Shown: positions 27,053-35,103, numbered from the stretch's first letter. The stretch is 64,000 nt of DNA from Steroidobacter denitrificans (GCF_001579945.1 NZ_CP011971.1:1328001-1392000); one strand, 5' to 3'. A program made the numbers and translations. The notes: a model not told the origin generated them from the sequence alone.

Positions 27053-29422
27053 TTACGATGGCCTGTTCAGTTCGGCGATCAGTTGTTCGTCACTGGCATT
27101 CCGCCACACCTGTGCATCGCGTAGGCACCAGACCGTTCGGTATTTCTTTTCGGCTGGGTAGTAGAGCTTCATCTTCGCGCGCACGATGCCGCTCTTTCGT
27201 GCGATCTTCTCGAGGGACTTGAAGTGTCTCCCGGTCACGCTCGCCGCCACTGGCGTCTCGTAGTCGGGTAGCGTCCCAAAGACGTAGTGATACAGGTGGT
27301 CCGTAATAATGATCGGGTGCGGGTGGATACCCTTCAATTCCTGTGCCCGCTGCTCCTCCGGCGACGTGCTGGCCTCGATCACGGTCTGCTTGGCGTCATT
27401 CATAACGGAGCGCCTACCGTGGTTGAACTTGGAGAGGTCGCGCCGCAGAAGGTATTCGCGTACCGAGGAAATGAACTGGTCGCGCTCCTCGTACTTCCAG
27501 TCAATTAGCCGGTAGATGCCGGTGTAGTAGTCATCCGGCTTAGGCACGGATGGGTTTTTGATCGTGTTGATGCGCCGGTCGGCGGTCTGCAATGGCAGCG
27601 CCGTTTCGTAGTTGCTGAACATGAGAAATCGGCAGCAATTGCGCTCGGTTCTTTCGGCCTGGCATTTCGGATTCAGGGCGCGCACGCTCTCCGTCAGCAG
27701 TCGCTTCAAGTCCTCGCTGTGCTGCCAGCGTTCGCCCGCAGCGCCGCCCTCGTTTATCTCGTCCGTCACCGCAAGTAGCTTCCGCGACAGCCTTCCGTTG
27801 AAGCCTCGGCGGAGGGAGGCGGCAAGGTCGAAGCTCAACGCTACATAGCCTTTCAGCACCATGCCGAGCACGTCTGCCAGCCAATTGCGACCGATGCCTT
27901 GCGAGGACGTTACAAAGAGCCAGTGGTGATGAGGCAGTTCGCCGGGCCGCTGGATCATGTGTGCTAGCCAGTCGAGGAACCATTCGTACATATCCGCGTC
28001 CGGCATATTGTTCTCCACTGGGATCAAATAGCGGACGTGATCGAGAAAGGGCTTAACTCGCTGTTGCCAGTCGGCGGGCGGATCGTTGTGAATCGGTTTC
28101 CATAGGTTCAGGCAGTAGTGGCCTTCGTCGTTGCGCGCTCTCCAATCGTCTGTGCTCGGATCGAACGTGATGCCGTAGAGGTTCTTGCGGTCTGCGCACT
28201 TCATCCATGCGCTGAAGATGGGAACCTCCTTCTCCTTTCCCTTCGCGTCTGTAACCGTATAGGTGTTGTGGGCCAGCAGCGCCGCCATTACGTTCGATGG
28301 CACGCAGATGGTGGGCATGTCCAAGAACGCTACATAGGTCTTGTCCATGCTGATTGCTACTAGCGAATTGAGCATGGTTTGCAAATCCATTTCGGGCGCT
28401 TCAATATTACTGTCCTCAATGGGTTCGCCTTCCCGAAGGAATGTGAACTGGACTTCCTTCTTGTAGGCTTCGCGAGCGCGCACCTTGTCGATGGTCAGGT
28501 TCAGGTAGCGGTCGTCTTTGGTCGCCTTCGCGCGCTGGCCGAGCGCGGATTGACGGAACAGCCGCCGTACCTGTCCATTGTTCTTGGTCCAGAAGCAGAG
28601 GATCGCAACGAGCGCGAAATCGGCTTCGCTTTGGGAGCCGTAGAGGAGGGTGCCGCCGGGGGTGAGGTCCGAGTATGCTCCATTCCAAAGCGCATTGAAT
28701 TTTTCGGCATTGGCTGCGGTGCGAGCTTTAATCAATATCTCGGTGTCGCCCTCCTTCTCCGGCTCATCCTGTAACGGCGCGAGCGGAGCCGTGTGCCTAT
28801 TACCGAGACGTTCAACAACGAGATTCAGCCATTCCTGGTGTTGCTGGATCGGATAGTCGAGGATGACGTCGCCGGTACAGATCATGAATCGTTCCTGCGA
28901 ATACACCTCTACGAAATGCTTGCTGTCCTTGATGCCCTTTCCGACCTTGCCCAGGACCCAAACATGCAGACCCTTTCCGCTGCGGCTCTTCTCGGTGTAG
29001 GTTCCAAGGTTCTGGACGAGGGACCAGAAGCCTTCCATGTGATGCTGCTGCGTCCATTTGTCTTGCGGAATGGGCTTTCCTTCCTTGTCGCGCGAATCGG
29101 CATCCTTCACATCGAAATCAATGCAGGTGAACGGGTCATCTTTATGCAGGACGTATCCGATTCCGTATCCGAAGTGAGTCGCCCACTGGCAGGCAGAGTC
29201 GAACGACATCCATGTGAGTGGGTTGGTGCTGCTCGCGTCGTACAGCATGCCAGCGGCATTTACAGCGAGCGGGCGCTTGTCGAGGCCGGCTAGTACCCAT
29301 TGGGCACGCTCGCGCAGTGGGGTAGGTATGCGCGCCCAGAGTGCGCCGTGTGCGGCATTCGCAGGGCTCGTTTGCGATTCTTGGCCTTCGTTGGGTACAG
29401 TACCCATGCTTGTATTGGACAT
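27053..29422 (-). CDS. NrS-1-type primase-polymerase/SF3 helicase (DUF5906)
   Basis: This 789-residue protein has an N-terminal primase-polymerase domain. Acidic residues lie in FTCIDFDVKD (98-107), with a catalytic-loop-like SRSGKGLHVWVLG (146-158) and a final beta piece around FMICTGDVILD. The C-terminal half is a DUF5906/SF3 helicase: Walker A-like SSQGIGRNW (506-514), Walker B KLLAVTDEINEG (548-559) and the segment FLMFSNYETALPLQTADRRI with likely sensor Asn and Arg finger. Residue 512 is Arg where Walker A normally has Lys. Such fusions replicate phages and plasmid-like elements from their own origin. A GGAG site lies 6 bases before the ATG. Confidence 0.85.
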   Translation of the reverse strand: MSNTSMGTVPNEGQESQTSPANAAHGALWARIPTPLRERAQWVLAGLDKRPLAVNAAGMLYDASSTNPLTWMSFDSACQWATHFGYGIGYVLHKDDPFTCIDFDVKDADSRDKEGKPIPQDKWTQQHHMEGFWSLVQNLGTYTEKSRSGKGLHVWVLGKVGKGIKDSKHFVEVYSQERFMICTGDVILDYPIQQHQEWLNLVVERLGNRHTAPLAPLQDEPEKEGDTEILIKARTAANAEKFNALWNGAYSDLTPGGTLLYGSQSEADFALVAILCFWTKNNGQVRRLFRQSALGQRAKATKDDRYLNLTIDKVRAREAYKKEVQFTFLREGEPIEDSNIEAPEMDLQTMLNSLVAISMDKTYVAFLDMPTICVPSNVMAALLAHNTYTVTDAKGKEKEVPIFSAWMKCADRKNLYGITFDPSTDDWRARNDEGHYCLNLWKPIHNDPPADWQQRVKPFLDHVRYLIPVENNMPDADMYEWFLDWLAHMIQRPGELPHHHWLFVTSSQGIGRNWLADVLGMVLKGYVALSFDLAASLRRGFNGRLSRKLLAVTDEINEGGAAGERWQHSEDLKRLLTESVRALNPKCQAERTERNCCRFLMFSNYETALPLQTADRRINTIKNPSVPKPDDYYTGIYRLIDWKYEERDQFISSVREYLLRRDLSKFNHGRRSVMNDAKQTVIEASTSPEEQRAQELKGIHPHPIIITDHLYHYVFGTLPDYETPVAASVTGRHFKSLEKIARKSGIVRAKMKLYYPAEKKYRTVWCLRDAQVWRNASDEQLIAELNRPS

Positions 29423-29439
29423 TTTTATCTCCGTTTGCG

Positions 29440-29465
29440 AAACGCCCGGCTCTAACCGGGCGTTT
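29440..29465. terminator. Bidirectional terminator-like hairpin
   Basis: AAACGCCCGG and CCGGGCGTTT form a perfect 10-bp stem with a 6-base loop. It lies between the AlpA-like gene and the primase gene, so it may separate early and replication functions or act as an attenuator just upstream of the primase start. Confidence 0.7.
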
Positions 29466-29543
29466 TCGTGAATGAAACCAGACTCATCACTGACTCGCAG
29501 CCGACCGGCGCACTAGTGCCGGAACAAAAACATCGGCTTACGG

Positions 29544-29840
29544 TTAAAGGCGCACGGAGCGTGCGTCCGTTGCGTGCGAATCAGCGGGAGGAGGAGGCGA
29601 GGGCGGGGTGGTGGTGATGAACGACTTGGGATCGTTCATCCACTCGCGTACCTGTGGCACGAAGAACATGATGCGGGTGCTACCGGCGCGCCTGTGAATG
29701 GGCGGGAGGTTTCCGCCAGTATCCCGAAGGTTGTAAACCGTCTGAGGCTTCATTCGCTGCATGGCGGCGAATTGCTTCACGCCAATCCAGTTGTCAGGAT
29801 TGACTACTTCAGCGGCGGGGAACTGATCAAGGGTACGCAT
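29544..29840 (-). CDS. AlpA/excisionase-like DNA-binding protein
   Basis: This 98-residue protein starts at MRTLDQFPAAEV, where a GGAGG ribosome site lies 8 bases upstream; an in-frame ATG 21 codons earlier is less likely. The segment WIGVKQFAAMQRMKPQTVYNLRDTGGNLPP with RIMFFVPQVREWM is the winged-helix (MerR/AlpA/excisionase-like) pattern: a helix-turn-helix followed by a wing and a closing 'REWM'. The C-terminus is proline-rich. In P4-like and other satellites, AlpA proteins switch on the integrase and favour excision. Its place between integrase and primase fits that. Confidence 0.72.
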   Translation of the reverse strand: MRTLDQFPAAEVVNPDNWIGVKQFAAMQRMKPQTVYNLRDTGGNLPPIHRRAGSTRIMFFVPQVREWMNDPKSFITTTPPSPPPPADSHATDARSVRL

Positions 29841-29953
29841 GGCACAATCCTCCAGGCGACAGATTTCACCTCGGTCGCGGAGGGTGTCCACCAGCGGCGG
29901 CATGCGGCTGGCTGTTAAGCGTTTTAGTTACTTTACGCGAGAGTTATTTTGGT

Positions 29954-30052
29954 TCACAAGCCATGGTCAACACGACCGCGCCTGTGGGCCGGAACGGAAG
30001 CCAGTTCAGCGATCTGCTGCTGCTCGGCCTTGGTCGTCTTGGAATTGCTCAT
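29954..30052 (-). CDS. Possible 32-codon peptide gene
   Basis: A short ORF starts MSNSKTTKAEQQQIAEL and ends RRGRVDHGL, with a good GAGGTG ribosome site 5-6 bases before the ATG. It lies alone in the 325-base gap between the integrase and AlpA-like genes and reads in the same direction. No family is recognised; chance occurrence is possible. Upstream, near 30,075-30,099, the sequence can fold into a GC-rich stem. Confidence 0.35.
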   Translation of the reverse strand: MSNSKTTKAEQQQIAELASVPAHRRGRVDHGL

Positions 30053-30165
30053 ATCAACACCTCACTTGAGAATACCGGGAGGTGTTACCTCAGACCCGGC
30101 TGTGAGGGTGACCAGCGCAGAATGCGCCGTCAGAATGTTCATCGTCGGCGGAATAGGTCCGCGTG

Positions 30166-31533
30166 TCAAGCAGTCTTGGACGGAAACAGGGACACAACCT
30201 TCGGCTCATCTGCAACGGCGGCCTCTCGGGAAATCCAGTCGGCCACTTTCTGCACGGCTGCCACCAGGAAGGCCCGATTGTTGGCGTAGTGGGCACCGTG
30301 GACGTTGCCCTTCGACGAGTGGTTGAGCATCATTTCCCGCGTGTACGGGTCCACGCCCGCTTCCGTGGCGATGTCCTCATGCGTCCGGCGCAGTGCGTGG
30401 AAGTGAACGTGGTCGCCAGCAATCGCGGACAGCTCGGCAAATTGCTTCGCCGCGTTCTGGACAACGGGAACCTTCTTGCCGATGCTGGCGAAAACATAGT
30501 CCGACGCACCGCGCCGTTCTTGGCGTGCTTTGAGCAGGTCGTGGAGGACCGTGCTCATCGGTAGCACGAAATCGCGGTTGGTTCTGCGTCCGGTCTTGAT
30601 GTTCTCTTTGCGGAACGTCACCTTGCGATTCTCAAAGTCACAGTCGCGCCATTCGATCTTGGACGCCTCGCCGCGCCGCGTGCCGGTGAGCAGCATGAAG
30701 CGGATCAGGTCAGCCGTTGTGCGCTGCTTCTCCACCGTGGCCGCCGTACCCATTGCCAGAAGAGCGTTCCAGCACGCGCCGATCCTGGGCAGGGGAATTC
30801 GCGTGTCACGTTCCTGGCCCTGGTGCTTCAAGCCTTTGGACAACTCCCACATGCGGGCGACTGGATTGGAGGCTAGGATAGTCGGGTTGCCTTCTTCGTC
30901 TTCATGCGCTCGGCGTGCATGGTTAAGCACGGCTCGCAGGTAGTCCATTTGCAGGGTGGCCTCACCGGGGGAGCCCCGATCCACGATCGAGCGATACTTC
31001 TTCAAAATTTTATCGCGGGTAAGATCCTTGGCGGGCTGGTCCATCCACTCCGGCCAGTTGCGGTTGAACCCACTGCGGTAGCTTTTCTTCGTGGATTCCG
31101 CATTGCCGCTGACGGTGAGGTAGGCTTCCATGCACTCGCGCAGCGTGGTGGCCGACGCCAGCGCTTTGGCCTCGGCAGCTTTTTCGACCCGCAGTCGTTC
31201 GGCCAATTGCTCGACAGGGTTTACCCCCTGCCGCATGAGTCTGATCAGATCGCGGGCCTTCTGGCGGGCATCCCAATCGGGACTCTCGTGGTTCAGCCTC
31301 CAGCCGTCACTCATGCGGCCGATAGTCTGCACAATCTCTTTCCCATTCTTGACACGGTACCGGAGGACGAACGTGCGGACGCCTGTGGCGGAGGATAGGC
31401 GCATACCCAATCCCTTCACAGCGCCATCGCCCTTGTCCCAAAGGATGTCCTGTTCTTTCACCAGCCCGGCGTTCTTGCCTGTGGCGTATTTGCCACACTT
31501 GAACTTCTCGCATTGCGCATTTGTGATCGCCAT
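30166..31533 (-). CDS. Tyrosine-family site-specific integrase
   Basis: This 455-residue phage-type integrase has an N-terminal arm-binding domain of the DUF4102-like kind (ITNAQCEKFKCGK, GLGMRLSSATGVRTFVLRYRV), a core-binding helical domain (about 125-240) and a catalytic domain. Active-site residues are Arg286 (LLTGTRRGEASKIEW), His379 and Arg382 (FHALRRTHEDIA), His405 (MLNHSS) and Tyr416 (GAHYANNRAF). An AGGAG site precedes the ATG. The gene lies beside attR and should catalyse insertion into tRNA-Gln and, with the AlpA-like protein, excision. It looks intact. Confidence 0.95.
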   Translation of the reverse strand: MAITNAQCEKFKCGKYATGKNAGLVKEQDILWDKGDGAVKGLGMRLSSATGVRTFVLRYRVKNGKEIVQTIGRMSDGWRLNHESPDWDARQKARDLIRLMRQGVNPVEQLAERLRVEKAAEAKALASATTLRECMEAYLTVSGNAESTKKSYRSGFNRNWPEWMDQPAKDLTRDKILKKYRSIVDRGSPGEATLQMDYLRAVLNHARRAHEDEEGNPTILASNPVARMWELSKGLKHQGQERDTRIPLPRIGACWNALLAMGTAATVEKQRTTADLIRFMLLTGTRRGEASKIEWRDCDFENRKVTFRKENIKTGRRTNRDFVLPMSTVLHDLLKARQERRGASDYVFASIGKKVPVVQNAAKQFAELSAIAGDHVHFHALRRTHEDIATEAGVDPYTREMMLNHSSKGNVHGAHYANNRAFLVAAVQKVADWISREAAVADEPKVVSLFPSKTA

Positions 31534-31706
31534 AAAATCTCCTGAGTTTTGCCTGACACCGCAATAAGTCCGCAGTTGCAGACGCGGTTAGGTTAGGAAA
31601 TGCTGGCGAAAAGTAACAGCGAAATTACGTGTAAGTGTTTGATCCGAGAAGAAAAAGTAGAGCGTATTAGAAAATAGTAGCTGCTGGTAATATGACCGCG
31701 CGGACG
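31534..31706. promoter_or_regulatory. Region between integrase and attR
   Basis: This is about 170 bases of A+T-richer sequence between the integrase start and the right repeat. It should hold the integrase promoter and arm-type integrase binding sites. No gene is seen. Confidence 0.4.
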
Positions 31707-31752
31707 CTCTGACTCCGTCAACCTAGGTTCGAATCCTAGTCCCCCAGCCAAC
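31707..31752 (+). repeat. Right attachment repeat (attR)
   Basis: This is an identical 46-base copy of the tRNA-Gln 3' portion (CTCTGACTCC... CCCAGCCAAC) without the 5' half of a tRNA. It marks the right edge of the island and the original chromosome junction. Confidence 0.92.
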
Positions 31753-31759
31753 TACCCAT

Positions 31760-31845
31760 CCCGCGCCGTGTCAGGCGCGGGGGTAAGCGTCCGAAAAGTC
31801 CTAAAACAAAACTCGAAACAAAGCCCTGAAATTCAGGGCTTTTTG
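31760..31845 (+). terminator. Two hairpins right of attR, the second a rho-independent terminator
   Basis: CCCGCGCC/GGCGCGGG (31,760-31,781) forms an 8-bp stem. AAAGCCCTGAA/TTCAGGGCTTT (about 31,820-31,841) is followed by a T-rich run. The second is probably the original terminator of the tRNA-Gln gene before the island inserted. Confidence 0.75.
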
Positions 31846-31914
31846 TTTTCACGGCCTGTCCCGGGCGCTCGGTATGTCTCAACCCGGTCCTTCCTCGCGA
31901 AGGAACCAGCCGCT

Positions 31915-32574
31915 TCAGGCGGTCATGCTGACCACTCCTGTTTCGCCGCCCACGATCAGCACGTCGGCCGGCCGGGAGGCGAACAAGCCGACGGTGACCA
32001 CACCCACGATCTGATTGATCGCCTGCTCCAGCGATATCGGATCGAGGATGCTCAAGCCGTGAACATCCAGGATCTGGTTACCGTTATCGGTGAGGGTCGA
32101 TTCTCTGTAGACGGGATGACCACCCAACCTGCGTAGCGCGCGGGCGACATGAGCGCGTGCCATGGGAATCACTTCGACCGGTAGCGGGAACCGTCCCAGC
32201 ACCTCGACCAGCTTGGAGTCGTCCACGATACACACGAAGCGATGCGATGCGGCCGCAATGATCTTCTCCCGGGTCAGCGCCGCGCCACCTCCCTTGATCA
32301 GACGTAGTTGGCGATCGGACTCGTCAGCGCCGTCCACGTAGATGTCCAATTCGCCGGTCGAATTCAAGTCCAGCACCTCGATGCCATGCGTCTTCAGGCG
32401 CGCAGTGGTGGCTTCCGAACTCGATACCGCTCCCCGAATGCGCAGCTTTTGCGCAGCCAAGGCTTCGATGAAATGGTTGACGGTCGAACCGGTGCCGATG
32501 CCGATGATTTGGTCCTCCCGCACGTGGGCGAGAGCAGCCTGTGCGGCTTGCTGTTTTTTCCGGTCGGCGGTCAT
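31915..32574 (-). CDS. rpiA: Ribose-5-phosphate isomerase A
   Basis: This enzyme interconverts ribose-5-phosphate and ribulose-5-phosphate. The start at 32,574 ([18 protein letters not shown]) has a GGAG site 8 bases upstream; 33 in-frame residues further upstream do not match the family. Conserved parts are [17 protein letters not shown] (phosphate loop), YVDGADESD with the catalytic Asp, and [17 protein letters not shown] with the catalytic Glu/Lys region. The 219-residue length is normal. The C-terminus [17 protein letters not shown] is typical. It is the first core gene right of the island. Confidence 0.96.
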   Translation of the reverse strand: MTADRKKQQAAQAALAHVREDQIIGIGTGSTVNHFIEALAAQKLRIRGAVSSSEATTARLKTHGIEVLDLNSTGELDIYVDGADESDRQLRLIKGGGAALTREKIIAAASHRFVCIVDDSKLVEVLGRFPLPVEVIPMARAHVARALRRLGGHPVYRESTLTDNGNQILDVHGLSILDPISLEQAINQIVGVVTVGLFASRPADVLIVGGETGVVSMTA

Positions 32575-32631
32575 CGAAATTCTCCACAACCAGGCGCAGT
32601 GCAAAGCGTCGGTTTTTCCAGGCTCGAAAAC

Positions 32632-32659
32632 GACTGTGCCCGCTTTCGCGGGCACAGTC
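32632..32659 (-). terminator. Terminator of the lysine-rich minigene
   Basis: GACTGTGCCCGC and GCGGGCACAGTC form a perfect 12-bp stem with a 4-base loop. On the minus strand the stem is followed by CGTTTTCG. It lies 26 bases past the minigene stop and before rpiA, separating the two messages. Confidence 0.8.
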
Positions 32660-32684
32660 TTCATCAAGATCAACCAGAAGATTC

Positions 32685-32753
32685 TTACTTCTTCTTGGCG
32701 GCCTTCTTCTTGGTCGCCTTCTTCTTGGTGGTCTTCTTTGCTTTAGTTGCCAT
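32685..32753 (-). CDS. 22-residue lysine/alanine/threonine-rich peptide (histone H1-like tail)
   Basis: A complete tiny ORF begins MATKAKKTT and continues as [10 protein letters not shown]-type repeats, ending in three lysines: 13 of 22 residues are Lys. It has a GGAG site 10 bases before the ATG and its own strong terminator just downstream, so it forms a separate transcription unit. The composition is that of the C-terminal tail of bacterial histone H1-like proteins that bind DNA without sequence preference. Whether it is a real minigene or a remnant of a larger H1-like gene cannot be told; the SD and terminator favour a real gene. Confidence 0.6.
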   Translation of the reverse strand: MATKAKKTTKKKATKKKAAKKK

Positions 32754-32886
32754 GATTATCAATCTCCATATCGAGTTAGTCCGCGCGCAGTATATACATA
32801 AAATGAAAATAGCAAGCAAGAGTTGTATGGAAATTTCTACAGCAACTTCGAGCAGGTCCTCGAATCGATTTTAAAAAGCAGATCGT

Positions 32887-33348
32887 TCACAGCAGCGAGT
32901 TGATGAAATTCCATTCGGCCCTCGAAACCGGCGTGATGGATAGCCGGTTACCGCGCTTGAGGATCACCATGTTCTTCAGTTTGTCCTGGCCGTACCGACG
33001 TAGTTCCTCGAGTGCGATGACCCGATCGAATTTGGTGACGAGTTTCACATCCACCATGAACCAGCGTGGGTTGGCTGGACTGCTTTTCTCATCGAAGTGA
33101 GGGTCTTCGGAGTCGAAGGCCGTGTGGTCGGGGTAGGCCTCGCGTGTGATGCTGACGATGCCGGCGATACCCGGGACGTCGCAACTGGAATGATAGAAAA
33201 ATGCCAGGTCACCCAGGCGCATCTCCCGCATGTAATTTCGGGCTTGGAAATTACGCACACCGTCCCACGCCGTAGTGTGATTGCGTGCGCGAGCCAGGTC
33301 ATCGATGCCGAATGTTGCCGGTTCGGTCTTCATCAGCCAGTGGTTCAT
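32887..33348 (-). CDS. EVE-domain protein
   Basis: This 153-residue EVE (PUA-like) domain protein starts at MNHWLMKTEPATFGIDDL. The family signature WLMKTEP and FYHSSCDVPGIAGIVSI make the fold clear. KTEPATF-type EVE proteins are related to human THYN1 and are thought to read modified bases in DNA or RNA. It follows fau by 10 bases on the same strand, a common gammaproteobacterial pairing. An upstream in-frame extension lacks family resemblance. The ligand is unknown here. Confidence 0.9.
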   Translation of the reverse strand: MNHWLMKTEPATFGIDDLARARNHTTAWDGVRNFQARNYMREMRLGDLAFFYHSSCDVPGIAGIVSITREAYPDHTAFDSEDPHFDEKSSPANPRWFMVDVKLVTKFDRVIALEELRRYGQDKLKNMVILKRGNRLSITPVSRAEWNFINSLL

Positions 33349-33358
33349 GATCGCCCCT

Positions 33359-34024
33359 TCAGCATGGATCGCCATGCTTCGATACGGCGCGCCGCGGCGT
33401 GTGCAGACCGAGTGGGGTAACAACGCCATCCATCGGTACATCCCAAGGAGCGCTTTTCAGATGCGTCACGCGTTGGAATTCATATGCCAATCCGATCAGC
33501 CTGGGACGCCGCCACTGGCGCTGCCGGCACAGGTGATGCAGATGGCGGTCATAAAAACCCGCGCCGCTGCCTAATCGCCCGCCGTAATCATCGAAAGCGA
33601 TCAGCGGCAGCAGCACCAGATCCAGCAGGCGCACGGCGATGTCAGGAGCATGAGCGGGATCGGGTTCGCGAATGCCGTATCGGTTGGTTCGCAGCCGGGT
33701 GTCCTGGTCGAAGCGCAGAAAGCGCATGCGGCTGCGGCGGTAATGGGTGATGCATGGCAGATAGAGAGTGCAGCCGCGCTGACGCGCCCGGTGGATGATC
33801 ACCCCGGGGTCGGCTTCCGCATCATGGGGGAGATAGAGCGCGATTCGCTTGCCCGGACGCAACAGCGGTGCCAGGTGTCGAGCGAAATGCCGCGCCGCGG
33901 CAGTCCGCTGCGCCCGGGACAATTGCCGGCGGCGCGCTCGCATTTTCTGCCGCAGCTGCAGGCGTGGGTCTTGCAGGTCGGAAGGGTTCACGTGAAGGGA
34001 GGCGCCACCCGCATGTGCCGTCAT
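33359..34024 (-). CDS. fau: 5-formyltetrahydrofolate cyclo-ligase
   Basis: This enzyme (YgfA/Fau) converts 5-formyl-THF to methenyl-THF using ATP. Conserved pieces are LRQKMRARRRQLS at the N-terminus, IALYLPHDAEADP, the GAGFYDRHL motif seen as LGSGAGFYDRHLHHL, and the end region WDVPMDGVVTPLG. I prefer the start at 34,024 (MTAHAGGASL), giving 221 residues; the earlier in-frame codon at 34,105 would run into the 6S RNA region. The order zapA-6S RNA-fau is conserved in gammaproteobacteria. Confidence 0.92.
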   Translation of the reverse strand: MTAHAGGASLHVNPSDLQDPRLQLRQKMRARRRQLSRAQRTAAARHFARHLAPLLRPGKRIALYLPHDAEADPGVIIHRARQRGCTLYLPCITHYRRSRMRFLRFDQDTRLRTNRYGIREPDPAHAPDIAVRLLDLVLLPLIAFDDYGGRLGSGAGFYDRHLHHLCRQRQWRRPRLIGLAYEFQRVTHLKSAPWDVPMDGVVTPLGLHTPRRAVSKHGDPC

Positions 34025-34079
34025 GAGCCATTGCTCTCGACACGGAGCAATAAGGTGGGACACAGCCACGACAGCTAAG

Positions 34080-34250
34080 GCTTCCCGCCCAAAACGGACT
34101 TGCACACCGCCATCGCTAGGCCGAGCCCCTGGGTATTTACGTTAGGGTCGAGAGGTAACCCGACACATGTCGAACACCGCAGGCGGCGCCATATCGAATC
34201 AGACATCCCTGGGTTCCCGGTCGTTCCCCGCATCCTTGGGTGGACAGGTC
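34080..34250 (-). ncRNA. ssrS: Candidate 6S RNA
   Basis: The 401-base gap between zapA and fau is where gammaproteobacteria encode 6S RNA, read toward fau. On the minus strand a 5' segment near 34,248-34,234 (ACCTGTCCACCCAAG) can pair with TTTTGGGCGGG near the 3' end (34,090s), forming a closing stem around a long, partly paired centre with CCCAGGG and CCCAGGGG stretches. 6S RNA mimics an open promoter and sequesters sigma-70 RNA polymerase. Boundaries are approximate (within about 15 bases), and the call rests mainly on synteny plus foldability. Confidence 0.6.
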
Positions 34251-34425
34251 GGCTTGCGTCAGCCGCAGCCGTTATCGCGGCTTGTCTGCCGGTGGACCAA
34301 GCCATCATCGCAGTCATCATCGCACTTGTTGCGTCCGGCGTCGACCACACAGGGCTTGGTGCGACACATGCATCGGCCGGAGAGCCCGATCGCCGAGGAT
34401 GCTCGTCGCCAAGGACGGGCCTGAT

Positions 34426-34749
34426 TTACAGCGCCTGATGATCCTGCTCGAGAGCACCTTGATCGAGTGCGGTTTCGACCCGTTCGCGCATCTGGCGAAT
34501 GCGCCGAGCGGCTTCCAGCGGAGCCTCCTCACGAGCACGCATCTTCAGCAGCTCGTTCGATAGATTCAGGGCGGCCATGACGGCAACCCGGTCCAGTCCG
34601 ACGATGTTTCCGGTATCGCGGATCTCACGCATGCGGGCATTGAGATACTCGGCCGAGTCCAGCAGCGCTGAACGTTCCTCGGGCAGGCAGGCGACCTGGT
34701 ACTCCTTTTCGAGGATCCGAATGCTGACTCGCGACAGACGTTCCGTCAT
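34426..34749 (-). CDS. zapA: Cell division protein ZapA
   Basis: This 107-residue FtsZ-ring stabiliser has a small N-terminal beta-hairpin domain (VSIRILEKEYQVACLPEERSALLDSAEYLNARMREIR) and a C-terminal coiled coil (ALNLSNELLKMRAREE...ETALDQGALEQDH). It tethers FtsZ filaments. Its start overlaps the stop of the upstream coiled-coil gene by 4 bases. Order coiled-coil gene, zapA, 6S RNA, fau is the usual gammaproteobacterial one. Confidence 0.95.
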   Translation of the reverse strand: MTERLSRVSIRILEKEYQVACLPEERSALLDSAEYLNARMREIRDTGNIVGLDRVAVMAALNLSNELLKMRAREEAPLEAARRIRQMRERVETALDQGALEQDHQAL

Positions 34750-34979
34750 GCGCTGTGCTCCATCGCCTTCAAGCGTCCGATCATCGCCTCGACCCGGCCG
34801 CGAACCTGCTCATTCTTTTGCAACAGGGCCGCACGCTCGGCCATCATCGAATCCTGCCGCTGGCGCAGAGCGCGATTTTCTTCTTGCAGGCGAGCAGACA
34901 GCGCCACGAACTCATCGAGCCGCCGTTCCAGCTGCCTTAGCTCCTGTTCGAGATCTGCCGGTGGGTTGGCTGCGCTCAT
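34746..34979 (-). CDS. ZapB-like coiled-coil protein (TIGR02449 type)
   Basis: This 77-residue coiled coil (LEQELRQLERRLDEFVALSARLQEENRALRQRQDSMMAERAALLQ, followed by VEAMIGRLKAMEHSA) lies immediately upstream of and overlaps zapA. The small TIGR02449-type proteins next to zapA resemble ZapB, which links ZapA to the divisome and to MatP. I choose the ATG at 34,979. An earlier TTG at 35,015 is possible. The partner role is inferred from position and coiled-coil form. Confidence 0.8.
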   Translation of the reverse strand: MSAANPPADLEQELRQLERRLDEFVALSARLQEENRALRQRQDSMMAERAALLQKNEQVRGRVEAMIGRLKAMEHSA

Positions 34980-35103
34980 GCATTCGATTATGCGGTCGAG
35001 GTCCAGCAGGGTCAAACAGTGCCCGAAACCGGGACCGGGGCCGGTGTCATTCCGCTCGATCTACGGACTTGCCACGTTTGCCATGGCGCGGCCCATCCCG
35101 GGG

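Larger units (their letters stand above)
21093..31752. mobile_element. Integrated island in tRNA-Gln carrying restriction-modification and a primase-helicase module
   Basis: The island is bounded by identical 46-base repeats (21,093-21,138 and 31,707-31,752) that correspond to the tRNA-Gln sequence from the anticodon loop to just beyond CCA. A tyrosine integrase gene lies 174 bases inside the right repeat and reads inward. The rest is an AlpA-like protein, a primase-helicase, small unknown proteins, a C5 methyltransferase with a putative endonuclease, an XRE regulator and a secreted protein. Three 60-base lines sampled in the secreted-protein gene count 26, 29 and 28 G+C, clearly below the flanking core genes. 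There is no relaxase, conjugation, capsid or terminase large-subunit gene. This fits a satellite-like or mobilizable island. Confidence 0.9.

Noticed and set aside
31681-31752. A second tRNA-Gln gene at 31.7 kb
   Set aside because: Only the part from the anticodon loop to CCA is present; the 5' half is missing, so it is the attR repeat, not a gene.
32308-32874. Plus-strand open frame of 188 codons opposite rpiA and the lysine-rich minigene
   Set aside because: It is the reverse complement of two better genes; its [12 protein letters not shown] stretch is just the antisense of the lysine codons.
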